The notes beneath the pieces are model-generated. The model was not told where the DNA came from. It saw only the letters and a list, made by a program, of their open reading frames with translations, and ran no database searches. Positions 41,542-50,259 of a stretch of 64,000 nt of DNA are shown here, in pieces. The translations under genes and the position numbers were made by a program. The number at the start of each line of letters is the position of its first letter. The stretch's first letter is position 1. The DNA is from Fen-1364 sp049515135 (GTDB taxonomy: Bacteria; Spirochaetota; Spirochaetia; SZUA-6; Fen-1364), in assembly GCA_049515135.1 (NCBI GenBank), contig JBEKUJ010000003.1, forward strand, positions 1 to 64,000, given 5' to 3'.

Positions 41542-42132
41542 ATGCACAAGGAATTTCTCCCCTACCAGACCGTGCGCAATAATGCCATCAAGCTGGCGGA
41601 CCGCATCAATCGGGAAGGGTTTGCCCCGGATGTGATCTACGTCTCTCTGCGCGGCGGGGCGTACATGGGAAACGTCATCTCCGAGTATTTCAAGATATTA
41701 AGGAAGGACAGGCGCCCGGTGTACTATGCGGCCGTCGTGGCGCGCTCATACCGGGATATCGGCGCGCAGGACAAGGTGAGAGTCGACGGGTGGACGTACG
41801 ATCCCGCCTACCTCAGGAGCGGGGACAAGGTCCTGCTGGTGGACGATATTTATGATTCAGGCCGCACTGTGAACCACCTCGTCGAGATCATCATGGAGCA
41901 GGGGATCCCCAGAAGCGACGTTCGCGTCGCCGTCCACGACTACAAGATCCGAAGGTACGTGACAAAACAGCTGCCCGTTCAGCCCGACTATTGGTGCCGG
42001 TTCCACGAGCTTGCGACTCCGCAGGATGACTTCTGGATCCACTACATGAGTCACGAGCTGGTCGGCCTCACAGAGGAAGAGAAGAAAGAGCACTACTACA
42101 GGGAAGACCCTGAGCTGACGGGGGTGCTCTGA
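41542..42132 (+). CDS. purine-type phosphoribosyltransferase
   Basis: A 196-residue type I PRTase. The PRPP-binding signature VLLVDDIYDSGRT is near residue 97. An N-terminal VIYVSLRGGAYMGNVISEYF and a C-terminal VQPDYWCRFHELATPQDDFW resemble xanthine/hypoxanthine-type enzymes rather than pyrimidine ones. It would salvage a purine base with PRPP. Exact substrate cannot be read. It may be transcribed from the TAAAAT box overlapping the map stop. Confidence 0.82.
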   Translation: MHKEFLPYQTVRNNAIKLADRINREGFAPDVIYVSLRGGAYMGNVISEYFKILRKDRRPVYYAAVVARSYRDIGAQDKVRVDGWTYDPAYLRSGDKVLLVDDIYDSGRTVNHLVEIIMEQGIPRSDVRVAVHDYKIRRYVTKQLPVQPDYWCRFHELATPQDDFWIHYMSHELVGLTEEEKKEHYYREDPELTGVL

Positions 42133-42145
42133 GGGCTCTTGGGCT

Positions 42146-42167
42146 GACGCCGCCCGCGGCGGCCGTC
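42146..42167. terminator. hairpin between convergent genes
   Basis: GACGCCGCC and GGCGGCCGTC pair around a CGC loop with one bulged C. It is followed by ATTCTATT rather than a full T-run. It lies between the PRTase stop (42132) and the minus-strand lipoprotein stop (42171) and could serve both. Confidence 0.45.
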
Positions 42168-42170
42168 ATT

Positions 42171-43373
42171 CTATTCCTGAGTCCACGTACTGTTGGCGAA
42201 GCCGCCCGTTGCATCGATGCCCAGGGTGACCCAAAGACCATTGTTGATGGTTCCCATGGCCACCAGGTTGTTTGCCTGATCCACCAGGATCCTTCTCACC
42301 GCCGAAGCGTAGAGACTGTAGGAAATACCCTTGAACCTCGTGAGACTGGCGGAGCTGGGCACAAAAGAGAAGAAACCGAATGCCGCTCCGGTTCCGGAGT
42401 CCGAGCCCAGGAGATACGTTGTATGGGCACTATCTACCGGCCCAGCGGCGCAGAGGAAACCGACCTGGTAGCTGGTGCTTGCAGTGGTGTTCGTATTGCT
42501 CCAGGTGAGCCCTCCGTCCATCGAAAAATAGACGCTCCCGACGGCGGGGTTCACTGTCTGGTTGGACGCGACGACGGCAATAAGCGCGCCTGCAGCGTAG
42601 TTGGGGTCTATGAAAATCCCCTGAAGAATGTCGTTTGGGTTCGTTGCCAGGGGGGCCGTTCCCGGGGAGAGAACGACTGAGAATGAGAGAGTCGGATAGA
42701 GGCTGGCCGGCGCACTGTAGAGGGTATTTCCCCAGGTTGCATAATACGTTGCACCGTTCAAGGCTACGCTGGTGATTGGCTTGGTGCTGCTGGTCAGGCC
42801 GGTGTTGTTCCAGCTGGCTGAGCCACTTTGGGTGGTATCCAGCTCGTAAACGGGGTTCCCATTCACCATCCATGAAACAACTGCGAAAAGACGGCGATCA
42901 GTGGCCGAAGGGACATTCAGATATGTGATCTGCGCCGTCGGGTTCAGGTTGTCAACGAGCTTCGTCCAGGCGACGGGGAGCCGGGGATCCGTCCAGTACA
43001 GCGCGTATGTCGTGCCATCAGAGGAAAAGAACCCTCCCCAGAGCTGGTGGTTCGAGGGATCATACGTCAACGTGTTGCAAAGCATATCCTTGCCCGAAGC
43101 CTGGGGAACCGAAATGGCGTTCCAGTTTGTGGTTCCGCCGACCGGCGCGGTCCCGTTATAGATTTTTCCAGCCGCGACGTAGTACGGCGCTGCGCTGTTG
43201 TCCGCACCGACGTTCACGATGTCCGACACCGTGATGTCCAGCGGAATACTGGTGCTTACATTTGTCTTTGTCACCTTCTGGATATTCAGGTAGATCAGGT
43301 TGCCGTTCTGCGTGCAGGAAGCAAACGCCGCGGCGCCGATTGCCGCAATGACAAGTCGGGAGAAAGCTTTCAT
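42171..43373 (-). CDS. putative lipoprotein with Asp-box (BNR-like) propeller
   Basis: A 400-residue protein that begins MKAFSRLVIAAIG with a lipobox FASC (Cys20). The mature chain is Thr/Ser/Asn-rich and repetitive, with about 40-residue units of strands. One unit contains VYFSMDGGLTWSNTN, a clear Asp box (S-x-D-x-G-x-T-W) typical of sialidase-like beta-propellers. It is likely surface- or periplasm-exposed; ligand unknown. ATG 43373 is chosen for the lipoprotein signal and a GAGGTG about 6 nt before it. It follows a putative barrel gene on the same strand by 22 nt. Confidence 0.75.
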   Translation of the reverse strand: MKAFSRLVIAAIGAAAFASCTQNGNLIYLNIQKVTKTNVSTSIPLDITVSDIVNVGADNSAAPYYVAAGKIYNGTAPVGGTTNWNAISVPQASGKDMLCNTLTYDPSNHQLWGGFFSSDGTTYALYWTDPRLPVAWTKLVDNLNPTAQITYLNVPSATDRRLFAVVSWMVNGNPVYELDTTQSGSASWNNTGLTSSTKPITSVALNGATYYATWGNTLYSAPASLYPTLSFSVVLSPGTAPLATNPNDILQGIFIDPNYAAGALIAVVASNQTVNPAVGSVYFSMDGGLTWSNTNTTASTSYQVGFLCAAGPVDSAHTTYLLGSDSGTGAAFGFFSFVPSSASLTRFKGISYSLYASAVRRILVDQANNLVAMGTINNGLWVTLGIDATGGFANSTWTQE

Positions 43374-43395
43374 TCGAAGCACCTCGAGCAGATTC

Positions 43396-43992
43396 CTAAT
43401 AATGGTAAAACGCACTGAGGGATACCTCCAGGAAGTTACCGGCAACAAACCCAAGGCCGGATGCATTGGTGAACTGCATGTCCCACCACCAGTTCAGGTT
43501 CACTCCAAAAGACCATGAGGAATTGTAGGTCCACAGGAGCGCGGTCCCTGGCTTCAAGAGAAGGTCTATCGTGGAATCAGCGCTGTACTTCACGATATTC
43601 ATTCCGGCGCCGAAGGTCAAAGGAACCTCCCAGGGATAGAAATCTATCAGGTAGGAGATCTTTGCGATGATGGGGACCATGAGGAGCGCCGTATAGTTCG
43701 GATCAAAAGTGAAGGTCCCTCCGAGGGCTGCGCCAATGCGCCAGTGAGCGGAAAGGTAGGCTGCCCAGTCGATGGAACCGACGCCTCCGAGGGAAAGGTT
43801 TACTCTTCCGACAGTGGGGCTGCCGCCGACAAGGAAAAGGGGCACGAATGCCCCGACATTGATGGAGAGGGTCTGGTCGCCCAGGGAATACTGCGACGGG
43901 GTTGTCCCGTTGTCGCCGGCGGCAAACGCCGGCGGCAAAGCGCATATCGCGAAGGCTGCGGACAGAACGCCAATGAGGAAACGTCTTTTCAC
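43396..43992 (-). CDS. putative outer membrane beta-barrel protein
   Basis: A 198-residue protein with a signal peptide (KRRFLIGVLSAAFAI, cleavage near AFAAGD). The rest alternates short strands and turns (LSINVGAFVPLFLVGG, LMVPIIAKISYLIDFY, TALLWTYNSSWSFGVNLNWWW). It ends in Tyr (FYHY), the usual terminal aromatic of outer membrane barrels. An 8-strand OmpW-like barrel is plausible but unproven. The start is GTG 43992, with GGGAGAG 5 nt upstream. It probably forms an operon with the downstream lipoprotein. Confidence 0.72.
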   Translation of the reverse strand: MKRRFLIGVLSAAFAICALPPAFAAGDNGTTPSQYSLGDQTLSINVGAFVPLFLVGGSPTVGRVNLSLGGVGSIDWAAYLSAHWRIGAALGGTFTFDPNYTALLMVPIIAKISYLIDFYPWEVPLTFGAGMNIVKYSADSTIDLLLKPGTALLWTYNSSWSFGVNLNWWWDMQFTNASGLGFVAGNFLEVSLSAFYHY

Positions 43993-44014
43993 TGAACTCT
44001 CCCGTGTTGGCAGA

Positions 44015-44043
44015 AACGTAGCACGCGTGCGTGTCTTGTTCAA
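44015..44043 (-). promoter_or_regulatory. promoter for the barrel-lipoprotein pair
   Basis: On the minus strand: TTGAAC (44043-44038), 17 nt, TACGTT (44020-44015), about 22 nt before GTG 43992. The -35 lies over the stop codon of the upstream minus-strand gene. Confidence 0.6.
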
Positions 44044-44894
44044 GTTTCGGGCCCGTCCTCGATATCCAGGACGAGCTTTCGGATGGGACCGTCGACGGTC
44101 AGCTCAATGCTGCTCTGGCTGTCAGCCACGGGCTGCGTGACCAGTGAGCCGTCTTCTCTTTTCTCGAAATCTCCCTGCGGATAATCCACTCGGCAGAACG
44201 GGTTGAGCAGTCGGACCCACGTGAATACACCGGGCGAAAGGATCAGTGAAAGGTCCCCGCTGGCGCAGTAGATCTGCCCGGCGAGCTTCTTGCGCGGCGC
44301 GCCAAACAGGATCTGCTGTGTCCCGGAATCCGTTGAAAGCTCCAGCGACTCCACGTTCAGCTCTCTGAGATCCATGTGGAGATCCGCCGCATGAAGCTGG
44401 AGGGACAGGGTGAGGGGCAGCGACCGCGACAGGTCCAGACGCCAGTTGTTCTGCAGCTGGAAGTGGGGCGGGAAAAGGGGCTGGCTCATTGCAATGGAGA
44501 TTTCTTCCAGCCCGCCCACGGTCTCCTGCGAGATCTGGGGAGGGATGGTGGGGCCCGTGTGCTCCGTGACAAGAAGCGGATCCCCCCGCGTCGGTCCGAG
44601 CACAAGCCTCCCGTAGGAGAACTGCACTCTGCAGGAAAGCTCGCGCGATGCCTTCTCGATGCGGAAGGGAAACTCCCTTGTGGTTGTGGCCGAAACCCGG
44701 GTGAACCTCCGCTTCTTCACGGAGTCGATGACCAGCATGATTCCCGCAAGGACAAGCAGGACCGGCCACAGGTTCAACGCAATGGATTTTGCCGTATCGG
44801 AGATGAATCGAAGGTTGTATCCAAGGAGAAAGAGGCCGAGGACGAGCGAAAAAACGGAAACAAGCAATGATATGCGCTTGGCAAGTGGATGCAT
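44040..44894 (-). CDS. LiaF/LiaI-like membrane protein
   Basis: A 284-residue protein. Two N-terminal transmembrane helices (about 9-27 and 38-56, the second ALNLWPVLLVLAGIMLVID) match the paired TM region seen in LiaI/LiaF-type envelope stress proteins. The C-terminal 210 residues are beta-rich, with repeated amphipathic strands like the LiaF C-terminal domain. It is probably an envelope-stress accessory protein. A shorter start is favoured over upstream ATGs because the promoter ends 6 nt before ATG 44894. Confidence 0.62.
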   Translation of the reverse strand: MHPLAKRISLLVSVFSLVLGLFLLGYNLRFISDTAKSIALNLWPVLLVLAGIMLVIDSVKKRRFTRVSATTTREFPFRIEKASRELSCRVQFSYGRLVLGPTRGDPLLVTEHTGPTIPPQISQETVGGLEEISIAMSQPLFPPHFQLQNNWRLDLSRSLPLTLSLQLHAADLHMDLRELNVESLELSTDSGTQQILFGAPRKKLAGQIYCASGDLSLILSPGVFTWVRLLNPFCRVDYPQGDFEKREDGSLVTQPVADSQSSIELTVDGPIRKLVLDIEDGPET

Positions 44895-44900
44895 CGTCCT

Positions 44901-44930
44901 ATTCTGGGGATTTTCGGCCTGAGATGTCAA
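44901..44930 (-). promoter_or_regulatory. promoter for the LiaF-like gene
   Basis: On the minus strand: perfect TTGACA (44930-44925), 18 nt, CAGAAT (44906-44901), 6 nt, ATG 44894. The layout is almost identical to the purB promoter at 61981-62010 (same hexamers, same spacer). Confidence 0.65.
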
Positions 44931-44962
44931 CTCGCGGGGACCAACGCACGTCCGCGCTTCTG

Positions 44963-44992
44963 TAGACAGCCCCAGCCACTCGCTGATACATT
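44963..44992 (+). promoter_or_regulatory. promoter for the 45016 gene
   Basis: TAGACA (44963-44968), 18 nt, TACATT (44987-44992). The leader carries GGAGG before ATG 45016. Confidence 0.5.
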
Positions 44993-45015
44993 GAGAATGT
45001 TCATGGAGGCACGCT

Positions 45016-45360
45016 ATGAGTGATATCGTTCCGAGAAACCAGTTGGCAAAACAAGGTGTCTTCGGTGTCATGGCTGCCGGCGGTGGCGTGGCACTCCTGG
45101 TCCTGGCCGGCGGCGGACTGTTCGGCATAATCGCGGGGGGCATTCTGCTTGTTGCCGGCCTTGCCCTCAGCGGCTCTAAATCGGATAGGACATTGGGCAT
45201 TGTCGCGGCTGTGGTTGGCGGCGCTGCCCTTGCAACAGGGATTTTCGGGCACGCCATCCCTCTGATCACATGGCTCATGAAGGCGGCGGGCATCGTGCTG
45301 ATCGGGACCGGGATATACTCCCTGGTGCGATTCTTCGGAAACCTGAGAAAGAGAAGCTGA
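45016..45360 (+). CDS. small multi-pass membrane protein
   Basis: A 114-residue protein with three to four hydrophobic segments rich in Gly, Ala, Val and Ile (about residues 14-30, 33-51, 60-80 and 84-105) and a basic C-terminal tail (RFFGNLRKRS). GGAGG lies 7 nt before ATG. It is divergent from the LiaF-like gene and 63 nt upstream of the SPOR-domain gene. No family recognised. Confidence 0.65.
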   Translation: MSDIVPRNQLAKQGVFGVMAAGGGVALLVLAGGGLFGIIAGGILLVAGLALSGSKSDRTLGIVAAVVGGAALATGIFGHAIPLITWLMKAAGIVLIGTGIYSLVRFFGNLRKRS

Positions 45361-45423
45361 CGCGGAGCAAGAGCGCGCCGGGCGCTCAGAGCGCGGCCGC
45401 GGCAGACCGATATTCAAGTCAGA

Positions 45424-46515
45424 GTGAAGTGCCTGATCCCCGTCATAGTTTTCTTCCTCGCGCTGGCCGTGGCAGCCTGGGGGCTGGACCCTTCCTTGCG
45501 CGAGGCTCGGCTCCAGGAGATGGCTGGAGACCGCGAGGGGGCCGGGCGTCTGTATGCCTACTGGCTGGATGCAAACCCGGGCTCGGCGCAGGCGCCTGCT
45601 GTCTTTGACCGGTTTTTCACCTCCGAGCAGGACCTCCCCTCGCTGCTCGATGTGGGAAAAAAGTTCATCAAGGACGCCGACCGGGGGATCCATCTCCCGG
45701 AATCGATGGCCATGATCGCCCGGCTGTTCGAAGTGGCGGGAATGACGCAGGACGCGCGTGACGCGTTCCTTTCCGCTTTCGCGCATGGCGGTTCCCTCTC
45801 GTCCCTCGAATCGGCTTTTCTGCTTTCCCTTGAAATGAATGACATCGACTCGCTGCAGTCTGGCCTCGCTGCGATGAAGGATGATGAAAACGAAAGGGTG
45901 GAGTTCTTCAGGGTGTGCCTTTCCCTGCAGAAAGGAGAGTACGGGCCGGCAGCCACGACCCTCAACCGTCTGGCCGACACGGCGACCGATCAAACAATCG
46001 CCCTGAAGTCGCTCTGGCTGGGCTATCGGCTGGCCGTACGGTCGGGTGATCCTGCAGCCCGGCAGGTCGCAGTGAGGCGTCTGCAATCGCGATTTCCCCG
46101 CTCACCGGAATATGCGCTTGCTGCCGCTGAAAGCTCGACAGCAGACCTGCCGCTCCCCGCAAACATCTCTGTGATGGCTCTCCCGGAAAGGTTTTTCAGC
46201 GCGGCCACCGATTCCTCGCCGGCTGAGCCAGGCCAGACAGACCAGGCTCCATCGGGCCGGACTCCGCAGGACCAGGCCCCTCAGAAAACGCTGTCAGTGC
46301 AGATCGGCTCTTTCCAGATGAAGGAAAATGCTGACGACCTCATTGGTGAGCTCGCGCGGAAAGGGTTTTCGCCGACTCTCCGCACAGATGCGCAGCAGGG
46401 AAAGCCTTTGTACAGGGTTTTCGCAGGCATCGGACTTGCAGCAGAGGACGCCCGCGCGCTCCTGGAGAAGCTTCACGATGCCGGGTTCAGCGGGTTTCTG
46501 CTGAAGGATCAATGA
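45424..46515 (+). CDS. SPOR-domain protein with helical repeats
   Basis: A 363-residue exported protein. A signal peptide (VFFLALAVAAWG) is followed by TPR/HAT-like helices (about 20-240), a Pro/Gln/Asp linker (about 255-290) and a C-terminal SPOR domain (about 293-363: LSVQIGSFQMKENADDL, then LYRVFAGIGLAAEDARALLEKL). SPOR domains bind denuded peptidoglycan glycan strands at division septa, so it is probably cell-wall associated. The start is GTG 45424. It is convergent with the pallilysin-like gene, 8 nt apart. Confidence 0.82.
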   Translation: MKCLIPVIVFFLALAVAAWGLDPSLREARLQEMAGDREGAGRLYAYWLDANPGSAQAPAVFDRFFTSEQDLPSLLDVGKKFIKDADRGIHLPESMAMIARLFEVAGMTQDARDAFLSAFAHGGSLSSLESAFLLSLEMNDIDSLQSGLAAMKDDENERVEFFRVCLSLQKGEYGPAATTLNRLADTATDQTIALKSLWLGYRLAVRSGDPAARQVAVRRLQSRFPRSPEYALAAAESSTADLPLPANISVMALPERFFSAATDSSPAEPGQTDQAPSGRTPQDQAPQKTLSVQIGSFQMKENADDLIGELARKGFSPTLRTDAQQGKPLYRVFAGIGLAAEDARALLEKLHDAGFSGFLLKDQ

Positions 46516-46522
46516 CGGCTCG

Positions 46523-48058
46523 CTATCGCGGCCGAAGATCCAACTCCTGCTCCAGGGATATTGTGTCGCCGACCGCGTCCCCATAGCCCTTCACTGTCAA
46601 TTGGACGGGGAAGAGGGTCAGGGTGCGCAGTATCCTGGCAGGGTTCTTGTCTTCCTTGAAGTCCGCGACCCACGATCTGTCTTCCCCAGGACCGTTGCCG
46701 TTCCCGAGAAAACGGGCGCTCAGGATAGTCTTGCCGGCGAGGGGGAAGAGGATATACTCCGCCGACCTCTGCGCGCCGGAGCGTTTCCACACCAGCCGGG
46801 GGTACTGGAAGTCCACCACGTCACCGACCGTACTTCTGTATTCTCCTCGCAGGGCAGGGGACTGCGGCGCTGCCAGGGGAGCCGGCTGGCCGTTCGCGCC
46901 AGGCGTATTTTCATCACTGATTCGTGTGTACGTCGTGACCGTCGGTCTCTCCGGCGAATCATCCCCTTCGATGAAAACGGAGAGCGAAATTGCGGACAGG
47001 GCGGAAATCTCGAAGGTCCGGCTGATCTGCGCGACCGTTTCGTTGTCGCCGACAATGCGGGCGCTGTTGTAGAGTGTGCGGGCCGTGAGCTTCCACGAGT
47101 AGACTTCCTGGGTGTCTCCCGTGGACAGCACGATCTCTCGTGATCGACTGTCGAACGACAACTCACTGGGCTCGGCGTCATGCCCGGGATGCGCATTGTC
47201 GCCCGGCACTTCCACCCACGAGCCGGCAAGGAAGTCCTCGAAGGACTCGGGAGAGAGGTTGTTGAAGAGCTTGCCCAGCTGCGCCTGCGCAGCCTTTTCT
47301 CCCGGGACCTTTTCCGGTGGACCGGCAACATACCGTCCCTCCTGGGGGCTCCATTGATAGGTGATCTTGAGAAGATCCATCACGTTCTGCGAATCTGGAT
47401 CACGGACATACGTATCGATGGAAAAGCTTTCCCCGTTCTTCGGGTCGCTGGCATAGGAGTCTGGTCTCTCAGATTCGTCCACATGGATGTCGTCCGCCAC
47501 GATCTGGCAGACCGGCGTGTAGACCAGCTCATCCCCGCGAGGAGGCCTGGTGCGGCGGAAGACGTCCAGAGTCAGCTTGCCGTCTTTGTTCATTCCGCTT
47601 GCCACGAGCTCTACGTCATGATCTCCGACAAGGTCTTTCACGGCCAGACCGAAGATCCTGTTGTCGGTGGCATTCGTGGGAGACTCCCAGCTCTGGAAGT
47701 AGTACGTGCCGCGTTCGGGATCCACGTCGACTGCCAGCAGCCGCACAGGCGAATCGACCTCCGTCATACGCTTGACGGCGATCACCTGCTCCTCTTCAGG
47801 GCTCTTGCGAAGGCTGGCGTTGATCACCTGGAGGACCGTGTCGCCGGGACCGATCGTGATGCGGGGTTGAGGCATCGCCGGAGCCATGAGCATTCCCGCA
47901 GGCGCGGATTGCGCCGAGCCGCGCGGAGCGTCATTAGGCACCCTGGGAACGATCACGCGCGACTGCCTTGGTTCCTCCGATCTGTGGCAGCCGGCAAAGG
48001 CCAGCGCCGCTGCGGCAATGAGGCACGCAGCCGGCAGGGTGATTCGAATCCTTCTCAT
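46523..48058 (-). CDS. pallilysin-related lipoprotein lacking HEXXH
   Basis: A 511-residue lipoprotein (signal LPAACLIAAAALAFAGC, lipobox Cys24). A central segment, LAGSWVEV through REIVLSTGDTQEVYSW to RTFEISALSAISLSVFIE, resembles T. pallidum Tp0751 (pallilysin) from LAGLW to the HEVIH region. That comparison is from memory. The position of HEVIH reads ALSAIS, so no zinc-protease motif is present. A host-adhesin role known for Tp0751 cannot be assumed. ATG 48058 overlaps the DHH gene stop; it is the last gene of a four-gene operon beginning with the vWA protein. Confidence 0.65.
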   Translation of the reverse strand: MRRIRITLPAACLIAAAALAFAGCHRSEEPRQSRVIVPRVPNDAPRGSAQSAPAGMLMAPAMPQPRITIGPGDTVLQVINASLRKSPEEEQVIAVKRMTEVDSPVRLLAVDVDPERGTYYFQSWESPTNATDNRIFGLAVKDLVGDHDVELVASGMNKDGKLTLDVFRRTRPPRGDELVYTPVCQIVADDIHVDESERPDSYASDPKNGESFSIDTYVRDPDSQNVMDLLKITYQWSPQEGRYVAGPPEKVPGEKAAQAQLGKLFNNLSPESFEDFLAGSWVEVPGDNAHPGHDAEPSELSFDSRSREIVLSTGDTQEVYSWKLTARTLYNSARIVGDNETVAQISRTFEISALSAISLSVFIEGDDSPERPTVTTYTRISDENTPGANGQPAPLAAPQSPALRGEYRSTVGDVVDFQYPRLVWKRSGAQRSAEYILFPLAGKTILSARFLGNGNGPGEDRSWVADFKEDKNPARILRTLTLFPVQLTVKGYGDAVGDTISLEQELDLRPR

Positions 48059-49035
48059 GAGAAATGGGCCCTCAGCTTTTCCAGCAACGCTTTCTTTGTC
48101 TTTTCCATCGAAATACGGCATTTGAACCCTGCGGCAGTCCGATGGCCGCCCCCCCCGAACATCTGGGCGATCTCCGCCACGTCTATGACGCCCTTGGACC
48201 GCAGCGAGCAGCGCAGCAACCCTTCCATGTTCTCCTTGAAGAAGATCGAGACCCGCACATCCTCGCTCCGAAGAGGGATGTTGATGAGCCCATCGGCTTC
48301 CTCGTAATTTGCCCCCGAATCTCTGATCATTTCTTTGCTCATTGTCAAGACAGCGACATGGTTCCCGAGCGCAAGCTCAAGGGTCGACAGGACTCTGGAC
48401 TGGAGCAGCAGGGCGGAAACCGAGTTGCTCTCATACACGTGGGTGTAGACGGAGTTGGGCTGCACACCCTTCTGAACGAGGTCACGTGCAATGTCGAATG
48501 TGATTGCAGTGGTCTTCGGGTAAATGAAGGAGCCTGTGTCGTAGATGATTCCCGTGTACAGCGCCTCCGCCATGGGAAAGTCAATCTCAACTCCGAGCTC
48601 GCGCAGCAGCTGATACACGATTTCCGCGGTCGAGGAGGCGCTCTTCAGGATGAGGTTGCCGGTAAGCACGTCTTCCTCGTTCTCGTGATGGTCAATGATG
48701 AAATACTCCCGCACCCGCGGGAGGACAAGCGACGCCACGGAGCCGATGTTGTGGATGTCGTTCGTATCGAGCATCAGGAGGGCGTATGTCTCGACGTCGG
48801 ACGGCACCTGCTCTTCGTCCTGCAGGACACAGACCGAGCTGTCGGGATCCAGGAACATGAACTTGCGCGGCGTCGGGTCCGAGTTGAGAATGATGGCCCT
48901 CTTGCCCATGACGAGCAGCGCCCTGTGCATTGCGCATTCGCTGCCAATGGCATCCCCGTCCGGCGTCTCGTGGGCAGTGACGATGAGCTTCTCCGTTCGC
49001 GTGAGAAAGTCGATGGCAGCGCTGAACTCGTTCAC
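48055..49035 (-). CDS. DHH/DHHA1 phosphoesterase (NrnA/pApA hydrolase type)
   Basis: A 326-residue two-domain phosphoesterase. DHH domain motifs: HETPDGDAIGSE, LDTNDIHN, IDHHENEED and the late TGIIYDTGSF. The DHHA1 domain ends in MFGGGGHRTAAGF. This family degrades short RNA, pAp, or pApA and c-di-AMP; motifs alone do not separate these. With a PgpH-like enzyme in the same window, pApA hydrolysis is attractive. It overlaps both neighbours by 4 nt (ATGA), so expression is coupled to the GlgD-like and pallilysin-like genes. Confidence 0.88.
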   Translation of the reverse strand: MNEFSAAIDFLTRTEKLIVTAHETPDGDAIGSECAMHRALLVMGKRAIILNSDPTPRKFMFLDPDSSVCVLQDEEQVPSDVETYALLMLDTNDIHNIGSVASLVLPRVREYFIIDHHENEEDVLTGNLILKSASSTAEIVYQLLRELGVEIDFPMAEALYTGIIYDTGSFIYPKTTAITFDIARDLVQKGVQPNSVYTHVYESNSVSALLLQSRVLSTLELALGNHVAVLTMSKEMIRDSGANYEEADGLINIPLRSEDVRVSIFFKENMEGLLRCSLRSKGVIDVAEIAQMFGGGGHRTAAGFKCRISMEKTKKALLEKLRAHFS

Positions 49036-50258
49036 CGTCGCTCTCTTGCCGTCTGGTCGCGCGCCTCCGACCCGGGATTGCGCGGTCTGAAGACGCTTGT
49101 GCCTTTTTTCACGAGCTTCATCTTTCGCAGCTGGGAGGCGGGCACGCCAGGACCAATGCAGACAGCGGCCTCGATGCGCAGCCCTGAAGGGATCTCCGAG
49201 TTCATTCCAACCACGGTCAGGCCGTCCCGGATCTGGTCAGGGAAGTCCGCATTCGCCATTGTTGATGATCTGGAACCGATTGAGCAATTGTCCCCGATAT
49301 TTGCGGTGGTGCGGGGAAGGTCCGACGACAACGGAAAAACGAGCGAATTGCGGATCTCTCCTCCCGCGCCTATCCTGTTGCCGTTCATGACTACTGATCG
49401 GGAGACAAGGGCGTTCTTTCTGATATGGACATTCGGAAAGATAATGGAGTCCTCCACTTCGCCCTCGACCTCCACTCCCGAGGCCAGCCAGGAGTTTCGG
49501 GCGGATCCTTTTTCCGCTATGTGCGACTCCGCGCCTTTGTCGGAAAGCTCCGGCAGCCGCGCGAGCATCCGCAGATATGCCTCGCTCCCGCAATTCCCGA
49601 TCACCCAGAGGTTGCGGCGGTAGTACTCCATCAAATCGTTCTGGAAGAGAACTTCTCCCGGCAGTTCCTCGATAACGTCCAGGGAAGGCAGAAGCGTGTC
49701 CGCAAAAAGGGATTCGCGCAGAGGCTTTCTTTCCGAGCGGTGGTCCACTGCTGACGTCAGCAGCGAAACCACTGTTTCCCGGCTGGAGGCGTACATCTCG
49801 ATGGGCGTGCGCGCAACGGAGACCTTGACGATCCGCCCCCCCGCCGTGCCGACCGCCAGTTCGATCAGCTGAGCAGGATCCAGGCTGCAAACGCAGGACA
49901 GCGAGGCAAGGATCACATTCTCAGACCGAGAGGACTCGATGAGGGGAATCAGCTCTGCAAGAGGATCTTCCAGTGCGACGACGCGCGCCACGGGCTTCTT
50001 CCATCGGCCCGAAAGAGCGACGGGCACAGTCCGCGGGGATTCCTCAAGGAGGATCGTGACCTCTGTTTCCCGCGGGTCCTGGCGGCTTGAGCCGTTTCCG
50101 CGACCATCCCCGCCAGGGGATCGGAAGTTTGCGACCATGAAATCAACGAGACAGTGATTTCCCCAGAAGGGGAGCAGCGAATACCGAAAATCCGCAGCAA
50201 TGCCCGGGATGGGCTGAAAAGGTCCGGTATCAAAGAGGTAGACCGAGGTCGTGGCCAG
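49032..50258 (-). CDS. GlgC/GlgD-like protein, probably non-catalytic, CTG start proposed
   Basis: A 408-residue protein if it starts at CTG 50258; the first ATG (50138) would remove 40 residues. The extra stretch aligns by eye with the GlgC/GlgD N-terminus: VYLFDTGPFQP where the nucleotide loop GGGxGTRL belongs, then LLPFWGNHCLVDF for the usual VPFGGKYRLIDF. No ATG, GTG or TTG exists between the upstream in-frame TGA and 50138, whereas AAGGAAGG lies 9 nt before CTG. The C-terminal third has left-handed beta-helix rungs (GEVEDSIIFPNVHIRKNALV and following). The missing nucleotide loop suggests a regulatory, GlgD-type role. Confidence 0.62.
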   Translation of the reverse strand: MATTSVYLFDTGPFQPIPGIAADFRYSLLPFWGNHCLVDFMVANFRSPGGDGRGNGSSRQDPRETEVTILLEESPRTVPVALSGRWKKPVARVVALEDPLAELIPLIESSRSENVILASLSCVCSLDPAQLIELAVGTAGGRIVKVSVARTPIEMYASSRETVVSLLTSAVDHRSERKPLRESLFADTLLPSLDVIEELPGEVLFQNDLMEYYRRNLWVIGNCGSEAYLRMLARLPELSDKGAESHIAEKGSARNSWLASGVEVEGEVEDSIIFPNVHIRKNALVSRSVVMNGNRIGAGGEIRNSLVFPLSSDLPRTTANIGDNCSIGSRSSTMANADFPDQIRDGLTVVGMNSEIPSGLRIEAAVCIGPGVPASQLRKMKLVKKGTSVFRPRNPGSEARDQTARERR

Positions 50259-50259
50259 A

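Noticed and set aside
46523..48058. Zinc metalloprotease call from similarity to pallilysin
   Set aside because: No HEXXH anywhere in the translation; kept only as a pallilysin-related lipoprotein.
48064..49623. 519-codon plus-strand ORF opposite the DHH and GlgD-like genes
   Set aside because: Antisense shadow; the minus-strand frames carry conserved catalytic motifs and overlap tightly as an operon.
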